From an uncultured Burkholderiales bacterium (GTDB lineage: Bacteria; Pseudomonadota; Gammaproteobacteria; Burkholderiales; Burkholderiaceae_C), in assembly GCA_903856875.1 (NCBI GenBank), contig CAIODE010000212.1:1-5888 (forward strand): 5,888 bases of DNA, read 5' to 3'. The position numbers and the translations under genes were made by a program. The notes beneath the pieces were generated by a model. It saw only the letters and a list, made by a program, of their open reading frames with translations. It was not told the DNA's origin and did no database searches. Below, piece by piece: positions 1 through 5,839 of the stretch. Numbering within the stretch: position 1 is the stretch's first letter; every line of letters begins with the position of its first letter.

Positions 1-90
1 AATAAGTAGAGAGTCAGAGGAAAAGGGGGCTAACGATTTCTGGTACTCCAGCATGAGGAAGCCCCCTTTGCCTCTGACCCTCTACTTATT
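1..90. repeat. Long imperfect inverted repeat (REP/MITE-like), 31-bp arms
   Basis: Arm 1-31 and arm 60-90 are reverse complements except at two positions (A12 facing C79, and A21 facing G70), leaving a 28-nt centre. The outer ends read AATAAGTAGAG and the inner ends are G-rich (AAGGGGGCT). The centre holds a small hairpin of its own, CTGG (40-43) with CCAG (48-51) around TACT, so the whole could fold as a cruciform or a branched RNA hairpin. It starts exactly at the first base of the window, so the left arm may be longer than seen and no target-site duplication can be judged. It lies just past the 3' end of dnaE, so the dnaE message would contain it. No transposase is visible. It could be a non-autonomous element, a REP pair, or a structure protecting or ending the dnaE transcript. 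The symmetry is directly seen; the mobile origin is inference. Confidence 0.85.
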
Positions 91-116
91 GGAAATTAAT
101 GTTGCTCTGACCCCAA
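91..116 (-). repeat. GGGGTCAGAG repeat motif next to the dnaE stop codon
   Basis: On the minus strand, right after the dnaE stop codon, the sequence reads TTGGGGTCAGAGCAAC followed by ATTAATTTCC. The core GGTCAGAG also occurs on the minus strand at 79-72, and in the opposite orientation with one change at 12-19. On the plus strand CTCTGACCC is present at 72-80 and again at 105-113, 33 bases apart. From memory, AATTGGGGTCAGAG-type motifs are frequent dispersed repeats in betaproteobacteria, often near IS200-like REP-associated transposases; this was not checked. It may be the outer part of the same repetitive element as 1-90. Confidence 0.55.
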
Positions 117-3100
117 TTAAATTTCGTAGACGATTTCGGCTTTGCCCTGATCGGCTTGCGCTATCCAGCTTGAGAGGGCTGCATCACTTGGGAAGAATTT
201 AGCTTGTTCGCCGAGTAACAATTCAGCAGCCGCAGCCACTGTGTCGCCCCGGCGCTCCAACTTCAAGCGCACTGGCAATCCCCTCAACAACTCGCCCTGC
301 TCCGTCATTTCGCGTTGCGGTGGAAAGTCTTTCACCAAGCGCGCCACTTCGGGTGCGCGGCCATTCACAGACACGCGCAAGAACTTGCCAAAGCGGCAAC
401 GTGCTGAAGGTAAATCCCACACTTGTTGAATCGACAAACGATAGCCGCCAGAGAAACGATCGGCTTGCATCTTGGCCATCACAATGACCAACTCATCCTC
501 TTTGAGCAAATGGCGATTGGCATTGATCATGGCCTCGTCGGCCGTGGCTTCCATGACGGCACTCTTGTCGTCCAATTTAAAAATAGCCAGCTTGCCGCGT
601 TGGCCATTGATGATGCGCAAGTCGCTCACAATGCCGGCCAACAATTGTGGCTCCCGGCTGTCAATCAGATCGTCAATTTTGCGCTTAGCGAACAAACGAA
701 CTTCGCGCTCCACCGCATCAAACAAATGGCCTGACAAGTAAAAACCAACGGCTGTTTTTTCATTGGTGAGTTGCTCTTTCACACCCCAAGGCAGCATGTC
801 CACCAACTCTGGCTCTTGCGTGCTGGAACCATGCGCATCATCGCCCATCATGTCGAACAATCCGCCCTGATTGGCATTCGCGGCAGTGGCCGTTGAAAAA
901 TCAAATGCACGATCAACGGAAGCTGCCAATGAAGCACGGTTGCGTTGCAAGGAATCAAATGCACCCGCTTTGACCAAGGCCTCCACCGAACGTTTATTCA
1001 AGCGGCTGCGGTCAACGCGTACGCAGAAGTCAAACAAACTGGTGAAAGGACCACCCTCTTCGCGCGCTTTCACAATGGCATCGATGGCTTGCTGGCCTGT
1101 CCCCTTGATGGCACCCAATCCATAGCGAATGACTTTATCGGACACCGGCTCAAAGCGGTGCGTACCGCGATTGACATCGGGTGGATCGAAACTCATGCCA
1201 AACTTCAAGGCATCTTGAAACAGCACTTTGAGTTTGTCGGTATCGTCCATTTCAATGGTCATGTTGGCGCAGAAAAACTCGGCGGTGAAATGTACCTTCA
1301 ACCAACCGGTGTGATACGCCAACAATGAATAAGCCGCGGCGTGTGATTTGTTGAAACCATAGCCCGCAAACTTTTCCATCAAGTCAAAAACTTCGTCGGC
1401 CTTTTCTTCGCTCAAGCCATTGACGCCAGCGCCCTTGCGGAAAATCTCGCGGTGCTCGGCCATCTCTTCGGCTTTTTTCTTACCCATGGCTCGGCGCAGC
1501 AAATCGGCACCGCCCAAACTGTAGCCACCCAGCACCTGCGCGGTTTGCATGACCTGCTCTTGGTAGACCATGATGCCGTAAGTTTCAGACAGCACTTTCT
1601 CGACCAGGGGGTGAGGATACTCCACCACTTCTCGGCCGTGTTTACGCGCTACAAAACTTGGAATCAAATCCATAGGGCCCGGACGGTACAAAGCGTTGAG
1701 GGCAATCAAATCTTCCAATCGTGATGGCCTCGCGTCCTTCAACATGCCTTGCATGCCGCGACTTTCAAACTGGAACACCGACTCGGTGCGGCCATCTGCA
1801 AATAGCTTGTAGGTGGCCACATCGTCTAGCTTGATATTTTCAAAAGCAAAATTCTCTTGGCCTTGATGGCGCTTCACGATCATGTCGCGTGCCAACTCCA
1901 AAATGGTCAAGGTGGCCAAACCCAAGAAGTCAAACTTCACCAAGCCAATGGCTTCTACGTCATCCTTGTCGTATTGACTGACTGCCGATGTGCTGCCTGG
2001 CTGTTGGTACAAAGGACAAAAGTCTGTGAGCTTGCCAGGCGCAATCAATACGCCGCCAGCGTGCATGCCCACATTGCGGGTCATGCCTTCGAGTTTTTGC
2101 GCCAGCACTAACAAAGTTTTAACTTCGTCTTCTTTTTCCAATCGTTCGGCCAAAATAGGTTCGGCCTTGATTGCGCCATCGATGGTGATGTGCTGACCTG
2201 GCTTGTTGGGAATGAGCTTGCTGATGCCGTCACAAAACATATAGCTCATGTCGAGCACACGGCCTACGTCGCGTATGGCGGCACGCGCCGCCATGGTGCC
2301 GAAGGTGACAATTTGACTGACCGCATCGCGGCCGTACTTGTCTTTGACGTAGTCAATCACGCGATCGCGATTGGCCTGGCAAAAGTCAATGTCAAAGTCG
2401 GGCATGGACACCCGCTCAGGATTTAAGAAACGTTCAAACAGCAAGTTGTATTGCAGCGGATCGAGATCGGTAATTTTCAAAGAATAAGCCACCAAGGAAC
2501 CCGCACCGGAGCCTCGACCTGGGCCCACTGGGCAGCCATTCTTTTTAGCCCAATTGATGAAGTCACCCACGATCAAGAAATAACCGGGAAAGCCCATGTT
2601 CAAGATGGTGTTGATCTCAAATTCCAAACGCTCGGCATAGCGCGGGCGCTCGATCTCGCGCTTGGCAGCGTCAGGATACAAATGCACCAAGCGCTCTTCC
2701 AAACCTTCAACGGACAACAAGCGAAAATAATCCTCGATAGGCATGGGCTTGCCATCAGTCAAAGGCGTGGGGTAATTGGGCAATTGTGGCTTACCCAAAA
2801 CCAAAGACAAGTTGCATCGTTTGGCAATTTCAACCGAGTTGGTCAAGGCGCTGGGCACATCGGCAAAGAGAGCCTGCATTTCCGCTGAAGACTTGAAGTA
2901 CTGATCGCGTGTGAATTTGCGTACACGGCGCTGATTGCCCAAGATTTCACCTTCGGAAATACACACCCGCGCTTCATGCGATTCGTAATCGTCTTCAGTC
3001 AAAAACTGAACCGGATGCGTAGCCACCACAGGCAGACTCAAACGCGATGCCAGCCTGACTGTGGCCACCACGTGGGCACTGTCTTCGGGCCGGCCAGCAC

Positions 3101-3605
3101 GCTGCAACTCTAAATAGAAACGATGCGTGAAAATAGACGCTAACTGCAAAGCAATTTCGGCAGCGCGTGAGGCGTCACCTTGCACCAAGGCCTGACCCAC
3201 GGGTCCAGCTTGAGCACCTGACAGCAAAATCAAACCTTCTGATAATTCTTTGAGCCAAGACAGCTTCACCACGGCATTGTTCTTCACCATGTTTTGCGTC
3301 CATGCGCGCGCCAACAATTCCGACAAGTTCAAATAGCCCTGAGAGCTTTGAACCAGCACCATGACCCTGGACAAAGCCAGTGGATCAAGACCCAAGCCTT
3401 CGAGGAAAATTTCGGCGCCCAAAATGGGCTGAACGCCCTTGGCTCGAGTCGCTTTGTAGAACTTGATGGCGCCAAATAAATTGCTCAGGTCCGTGATGGC
3501 CAAAGCGGGCTGCTGATCGTCTGCAGCGGCCTGCACCACTTCGTCAATGCGGCAAGTCGAATCGACAATGGAAAACTCAGAATGGAGGCGCAAATGGACA
3601 AACAT
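117..3605 (-). CDS. dnaE: DNA polymerase III subunit alpha
   Basis: This is the catalytic subunit of the replicative DNA polymerase (C-family polymerase), adding nucleotides within the Pol III holoenzyme at the fork. The 1162-residue product has the usual length for proteobacterial DnaE. It opens with a PHP domain (HLRLHSEFS, residues 4-12). The palm carries GPGRGSGAGS (361-370) and MPDFDIDF (401-408), whose D403 and D405 match E. coli D401 and D403; the third catalytic aspartate is D559 in VKFDFLGL. Conserved RPGPMDLIP (641-649) and GYGFNKSHAAAYS (748-760) follow, then a helix-hairpin-helix region (about 830-885), a clamp-binding motif QGGLF (913-917), and an OB-fold (about 985-1065). All motifs are intact with no frameshift. 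The ATG at 3605 gives the standard MFVHLRLHSE start. It has no Shine-Dalgarno sequence, but a TACAAT box ends 6 bases upstream, suggesting a leaderless mRNA. It is transcribed divergently from trhO and ends directly against the repeat at 1-116. Confidence 0.98.
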   Translation of the reverse strand: MFVHLRLHSEFSIVDSTCRIDEVVQAAADDQQPALAITDLSNLFGAIKFYKATRAKGVQPILGAEIFLEGLGLDPLALSRVMVLVQSSQGYLNLSELLARAWTQNMVKNNAVVKLSWLKELSEGLILLSGAQAGPVGQALVQGDASRAAEIALQLASIFTHRFYLELQRAGRPEDSAHVVATVRLASRLSLPVVATHPVQFLTEDDYESHEARVCISEGEILGNQRRVRKFTRDQYFKSSAEMQALFADVPSALTNSVEIAKRCNLSLVLGKPQLPNYPTPLTDGKPMPIEDYFRLLSVEGLEERLVHLYPDAAKREIERPRYAERLEFEINTILNMGFPGYFLIVGDFINWAKKNGCPVGPGRGSGAGSLVAYSLKITDLDPLQYNLLFERFLNPERVSMPDFDIDFCQANRDRVIDYVKDKYGRDAVSQIVTFGTMAARAAIRDVGRVLDMSYMFCDGISKLIPNKPGQHITIDGAIKAEPILAERLEKEDEVKTLLVLAQKLEGMTRNVGMHAGGVLIAPGKLTDFCPLYQQPGSTSAVSQYDKDDVEAIGLVKFDFLGLATLTILELARDMIVKRHQGQENFAFENIKLDDVATYKLFADGRTESVFQFESRGMQGMLKDARPSRLEDLIALNALYRPGPMDLIPSFVARKHGREVVEYPHPLVEKVLSETYGIMVYQEQVMQTAQVLGGYSLGGADLLRRAMGKKKAEEMAEHREIFRKGAGVNGLSEEKADEVFDLMEKFAGYGFNKSHAAAYSLLAYHTGWLKVHFTAEFFCANMTIEMDDTDKLKVLFQDALKFGMSFDPPDVNRGTHRFEPVSDKVIRYGLGAIKGTGQQAIDAIVKAREEGGPFTSLFDFCVRVDRSRLNKRSVEALVKAGAFDSLQRNRASLAASVDRAFDFSTATAANANQGGLFDMMGDDAHGSSTQEPELVDMLPWGVKEQLTNEKTAVGFYLSGHLFDAVEREVRLFAKRKIDDLIDSREPQLLAGIVSDLRIINGQRGKLAIFKLDDKSAVMEATADEAMINANRHLLKEDELVIVMAKMQADRFSGGYRLSIQQVWDLPSARCRFGKFLRVSVNGRAPEVARLVKDFPPQREMTEQGELLRGLPVRLKLERRGDTVAAAAELLLGEQAKFFPSDAALSSWIAQADQGKAEIVYEI

Positions 3606-3650
3606 AGGCCCATTGTAGAAGCTGCTTTGGATGTTTTCTACAATAGGGGG
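3606..3650. promoter_or_regulatory. Divergent dnaE/trhO promoter region on a 9-bp inverted repeat
   Basis: ATTGTAGAA at 3612-3620 and TTCTACAAT at 3636-3644 are perfect reverse complements 15 bases apart. Each arm supplies a -10-like TACAAT: on the minus strand at 3617-3612 for dnaE, and on the plus strand at 3639-3644 for trhO. In both cases exactly 6 bases separate the hexamer from the start codon (ATG at 3605, GTG at 3651), so transcription would start at or within a base of the codon. The -35 positions are weak: TAGAAA (3640-3635) for dnaE and TAGAAG (3616-3621) for trhO at 17-bp spacing, or TTGTAG at 20-bp spacing. Each lies in or at the edge of the arm that carries the other gene's -10 box, so the two promoters overlap. 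The repeat is seen; promoter activity is inferred. Confidence 0.65.
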
Positions 3651-4406
3651 GTGAACAAAATTCTGAATATTTCTAGCTACAAGTTTGTACCGCTGCCGGA
3701 CGCAGAAGAACTGCGCCTGTTGCTCCTAGAGCTTTGCTTGAGACTAGAGCTAAAAGGCACGATTTTGCTTGCCGCAGAAGGGATTAATTTATTTTTGGCA
3801 GGCCCCGCCGAGGCTGTCAGAGGTTTTGTGTCTGAACTCCACACAGATCCTAGGTTTTCCGACATCAAGCCCAAAGTAAGTTGGTCTGACGAGCCCCCTT
3901 TCAAAAAAATGTTGGTCAAGGTGAAGGGCGAAATCATTCGCATGAACCACCCTACCATTCGCCCTGCCGACGGTCGGGCGCCAGCGGTCACGCCCGCAAC
4001 CGCTAAACGCTGGCTTGATCAAGGCTTTGACGACAACGGTCGCCCCGTGGTCATTTTGGATACTCGCAACGACTACGAAGTGGACGAAGGCACTTTCAAA
4101 GGCGCCATCGACTGGCGTTTGACCAAGTTCACCGAATTTCCTGATGCCCTCATGGCCCACAAAGAAGAACTGCAAGATAAAACCATCATCAGTTTTTGCA
4201 CGGGTGGCATTCGCTGCGAAAAAGCAGCCATCTTCATGCAGCAAAACGGACTGCCACACACCTACCAGTTAGAGGGTGGTATTTTGAAATACTTTGAAGA
4301 GACCGACGGGGCGCACTACGAAGGCGGCTGTTTCGTGTTTGACGAGCGCCGCGCTGTCGACATTGAATTAGAAAGCTTGAAGCCCAAAAGCATTGAAGCC
4401 CCCTGA
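3651..4406 (+). CDS. trhO: tRNA uridine(34) hydroxylase, rhodanese family (TrhO/YceA-like)
   Basis: TrhO-family proteins hydroxylate wobble uridine 34 of certain tRNAs using oxygen, giving 5-hydroxyuridine, in the cytoplasm. The 251-residue product has the family N-terminal domain (KGTILLAAEGINLFLAG, residues 35-51, and PFKKMLVKVKGEIIRM, 83-98). A rhodanese domain follows: VVILDTRNDYEVDEG (133-147) and the active-site loop CTGGIRC with the likely catalytic Cys183. YQLEGGILKYFEE (205-217) and GGCFVFDERRAV (225-236) are also family-typical. The GTG at 3651 is chosen because family similarity begins there (VNKILNISSYKFVPL) and a TACAAT box ends 6 bases upstream. The longer reading from ATG 3582 would add 23 unconserved residues and run antisense into dnaE. 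The protein stops soon after the rhodanese domain, without the Cys-rich tail of longer relatives. The family is certain; the hydroxylase activity is inferred. Confidence 0.93.
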   Translation: MNKILNISSYKFVPLPDAEELRLLLLELCLRLELKGTILLAAEGINLFLAGPAEAVRGFVSELHTDPRFSDIKPKVSWSDEPPFKKMLVKVKGEIIRMNHPTIRPADGRAPAVTPATAKRWLDQGFDDNGRPVVILDTRNDYEVDEGTFKGAIDWRLTKFTEFPDALMAHKEELQDKTIISFCTGGIRCEKAAIFMQQNGLPHTYQLEGGILKYFEETDGAHYEGGCFVFDERRAVDIELESLKPKSIEAP

Positions 4407-4420
4407 AGGGCTTCAAAATT
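4393..4420 (+). terminator. Putative intrinsic terminator of trhO, possibly bidirectional
   Basis: TTGAAGCCC (4393-4401) pairs perfectly with GGGCTTCAA (4408-4416) around the six-base loop CCTGAA. The trhO stop codon TGA (4404-4406) lies in the loop, so the last codons form the left stem. The bases that follow (AATTTCATT) form only a weak U-tract. It sits between the convergent trhO and flavodoxin genes, so it may also stop transcription arriving from the minus strand, where the bases after the stem read TGCTTTTGG. Confidence 0.55.
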
Positions 4421-4453
4421 TCATTCAGTACAGCCACGCAGACTGCATAAAAT

Positions 4454-4987
4454 TTAGCCGCGCAATTTAGTTGCCACTGCGGCCACGCGTTCACCATAGG
4501 CTTTGGCAGTGTCCAAGTCGCCTTGTGGAATTTCTTCAGCTGGACTCGTAGCACCTACTTGCGCCATCACACCAGAATTTGATCCGATGCGGTTCACAGT
4601 GCCATCATTCATGGAAGGCTGACCCACCCAAATCATGGCTTGCTGCATTGCCAAAGTAATGAAATATTGAAGGGTGGACAACTTGTCTCCGCTGGGGCTG
4701 GCTGAGATGGTGAAACCGCCGGCCACTTTGTCTTTCCATGCCGAGGTGAACCAACGCTTAGAGGATGCATCGGCAAATTTCTTGAACTGCCAAGAAGCCA
4801 TGCCCATGTAAGTGGGAGAACCAAAAATGATGGCATCAGCGGCATCCAAAGTTTCCCAGTCAGCATCGGCAATGTTGCCTTCGGCATCGATCGCAATCAA
4901 TGTTGCATTGGCGCCTTGGGCTACAAACTGAGCCACACGTTGTGTGTGACCGTAGCCTGAGTGATAAATAACGACTGTGTTAGCCAT
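4454..4987 (-). CDS. Flavodoxin-family protein (WrbA-like FMN oxidoreductase)
   Basis: This is a soluble flavodoxin-fold protein of 177 residues, probably binding FMN and acting as an NAD(P)H-dependent reductase, perhaps of quinones; the substrate cannot be read from the sequence. A first beta strand (TVVIYHS) leads into the phosphate-binding loop HSGYGHTQ (residues 9-16), matching the WrbA-type YSxYGH pattern. The second flavin loop is GSPTYMGMASWQFKKFAD (56-73), close to WrbA GTPTRFGNM. Later conserved blocks are WKDKVAGGFTISASPSGDK (84-102) and a loop around 121-145. It is shorter than WrbA (about 198 residues) and diverges after residue 95, so no gene name is given. The ATG at 4987 has a strong AGGAG (4999-4995) seven bases upstream. 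It follows the pirin gene on the same strand after 40 bp containing a terminator-like hairpin, and is convergent with trhO. NAD(P)H-dependent FMN reductase is the alternative name. Confidence 0.9.
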   Translation of the reverse strand: MANTVVIYHSGYGHTQRVAQFVAQGANATLIAIDAEGNIADADWETLDAADAIIFGSPTYMGMASWQFKKFADASSKRWFTSAWKDKVAGGFTISASPSGDKLSTLQYFITLAMQQAMIWVGQPSMNDGTVNRIGSNSGVMAQVGATSPAEEIPQGDLDTAKAYGERVAAVATKLRG

Positions 4988-4994
4988 GCGAGAA

Positions 4995-4999
4995 CTCCT
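4995..4999 (-). promoter_or_regulatory. Ribosome binding site of the flavodoxin-family gene
   Basis: On the minus strand AGGAG lies seven bases before the ATG at 4987, a near-ideal Shine-Dalgarno sequence. It fixes this start and contrasts with dnaE and trhO, which have no normally spaced site. No convincing promoter was seen in the 40-bp gap upstream, so the gene may depend on read-through from pirin or on a promoter inside the pirin 3' end. Confidence 0.8.
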
Positions 5000-5006
5000 A
5001 AAGAAA

Positions 5007-5039
5007 TAAAAAATTACAGCTTCTCAATCATTGAGAAGC
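5007..5039 (-). terminator. Putative intrinsic terminator between pirin and the flavodoxin gene
   Basis: GCTTCTCAA (5019-5027) and TTGAGAAGC (5031-5039) form a perfect 9-bp stem around a three-base loop. On the minus strand that loop is exactly the pirin stop codon TGA (5030-5028). Downstream on the minus strand comes TGTAA, then six Ts (TTTTTT), A and more Ts. The U-run begins five bases after the stem, so termination may be partial, which would set the ratio of pirin to flavodoxin transcripts. The stem is seen; termination is inferred. Confidence 0.65.
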
Positions 5040-5732
5040 CAAGTCAAAAACCAAGACCTCAGCGTCGACGCCATGGGTCAGTTCAAGATTTGTTTCAACT
5101 TGAATCAGGGCGGCATCGCCTCCCTTCAAAGCTTGCCCATTCACTTGCAACTCACCGCGAATGAGGTGCACATAAGCTTTGCGCGCAGGATTCAAAGCAA
5201 GGGCAGCATGCTCTGTGCCATCCAACAAACCCGCATACAAAGTGGCATCGGCAGAAATTTTCACAGCATCTCCCTCGCCTTGTGGCGAAGCCACCACCTT
5301 CAAGACGCCACGCTTGCTGGTTTGTGGCACGGTCTTTTGCTCATAGCCTGGCTCAATGCCAAGCACATTGGGCTCAATCCATATTTGAAAGAAGTGAGTG
5401 GCCAGTCCCTCTGCATGATTGAACTCGCTGTGCATCACACCTTTGCCTGCACTCATGCGCTGCACATCGCCCGGGGGAATGCCCTTGACGTTGCCCATGT
5501 TGTCCTTGTGGGCCAAGTTGCCCGACAAGACATAACTGATGATTTCCATGTCCTTGTGTCCATGGGTGCCAAAGCCCGTACCAGGTGCGATGCGGTCTTC
5601 GTTGATCACACGCAAGTTGCCCCATCCCATGAAGGCAGGGTCGTAATAACCCGCGAATGAAAAACTGTGGAATGATTTAAGCCAACCATGGTCGGCATAA
5701 CCACGCTCAGCGGAGCGGCGAATTTGGATCAT
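5028..5732 (-). CDS. Pirin family protein (YhhW-like bicupin)
   Basis: The product is a 234-residue bicupin of the pirin family, the length of E. coli YhhW, a quercetin 2,3-dioxygenase in vitro; the natural substrate is unknown. The N-terminal stretch RRSAERGYADHGWLKSFHSFSFAGYYDP (residues 5-32) is the family signature. All four metal ligands of the N-terminal cupin are present: H57 and H59 in GTHGHKDMEII, and H101 and E103 in GVMHSEFNH, so a bound Fe(II) or similar metal is expected. IPPGDVQRMSAGKGVMHSE (85-103) is typical. The C-terminal cupin (about 150-230) is more degenerate, as usual. It has no signal peptide, so it is cytoplasmic. The ATG at 5732 follows GAGG by six bases. It lies upstream of the flavodoxin gene on the same strand and is divergent from a LysR-type gene, its probable regulator. 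Its stop codon is in the loop of the following terminator. Confidence 0.96.
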   Translation of the reverse strand: MIQIRRSAERGYADHGWLKSFHSFSFAGYYDPAFMGWGNLRVINEDRIAPGTGFGTHGHKDMEIISYVLSGNLAHKDNMGNVKGIPPGDVQRMSAGKGVMHSEFNHAEGLATHFFQIWIEPNVLGIEPGYEQKTVPQTSKRGVLKVVASPQGEGDAVKISADATLYAGLLDGTEHAALALNPARKAYVHLIRGELQVNGQALKGGDAALIQVETNLELTHGVDAEVLVFDLASQ

Positions 5733-5839
5733 TGAGTGCCTCGTACTTTGGAAGATGAGATGGTTGAATTTTAAATTGCAATGGTTTAAATGAAATGATC
5801 ATAATTTGTAGTTATCATTCAAATTATTTGAATTAAAAA
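5733..5839. promoter_or_regulatory. Divergent pirin/LysR control region, AT-rich with several palindromes
   Basis: This 107-bp gap is much richer in A and T than the genes around it. On the minus strand it holds the pirin ribosome site GAGG (5742-5739) and a possible -10 TAAAAT (5773-5768), which would start transcription near 5761; no good -35 is seen at 5790-5796. It also contains ATTGCAAT (5775-5782), ATGATCAT (5795-5802), the pair AATGAT (5794-5799) and ATCATT (5814-5819), and the palindrome described separately at 5817-5833. For the LysR gene, TATCAT (5813-5818) or TTGAAT (5828-5833, 6 bases before the ATG) could be -10 boxes. The sequence matches are seen; their roles are inferred. Confidence 0.6.
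5817..5833. promoter_or_regulatory. Perfect palindrome with T-N11-A, candidate LysR-type operator
   Basis: ATTCAAAT-T-ATTTGAAT is a perfect 8+1+8 palindrome containing T5819-N11-A5831, the pattern of LysR-type recognition sites. It lies 6 bases before the LysR-type start codon. Its centre is about 64 bases upstream of the pirin transcription start inferred from TAAAAT at 5773-5768, close to the usual -65 recognition position. Such placement would allow activation of pirin and repression of the regulator itself. Confidence 0.55.

Noticed and set aside
1..90. Calling the long inverted repeat an intrinsic terminator of dnaE
   Set aside because: No U-tract follows within the window on the minus strand, because the left arm ends at base 1; it may still end or stabilise the transcript.
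1..116. CRISPR array from the three CTCTGACC copies
   Set aside because: There are only three short copies in mixed orientation with unequal spacing, which is not an array.
241..2888. Several plus-strand open frames of 60-145 codons opposite dnaE
   Set aside because: They are antisense to conserved dnaE motifs and show no protein family features.
3582..3650. Upstream ATG starts (3582 and 3594) for trhO
   Set aside because: They would add 19-23 residues with no family similarity, overlap the dnaE start on the other strand, and place the promoter-like TACAAT at 3639-3644 inside the gene. GTG 3651 fits the family N-terminus.
3789..4259. 156-codon minus-strand open frame opposite trhO
   Set aside because: It overlaps the conserved rhodanese domain of trhO and resembles no known protein; it is a shadow frame.
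4454..4987. Naming the flavodoxin-family gene wrbA
   Set aside because: The two flavin loops resemble WrbA, but the protein is about 20 residues shorter and the C-terminal half does not follow the WrbA pattern.
5031..5660. 209-codon open frame on the plus strand opposite pirin
   Set aside because: It lies fully antisense to a gene with intact pirin motifs, has no recognisable domain or ribosome site, and is expected by chance opposite a coding frame of this composition.
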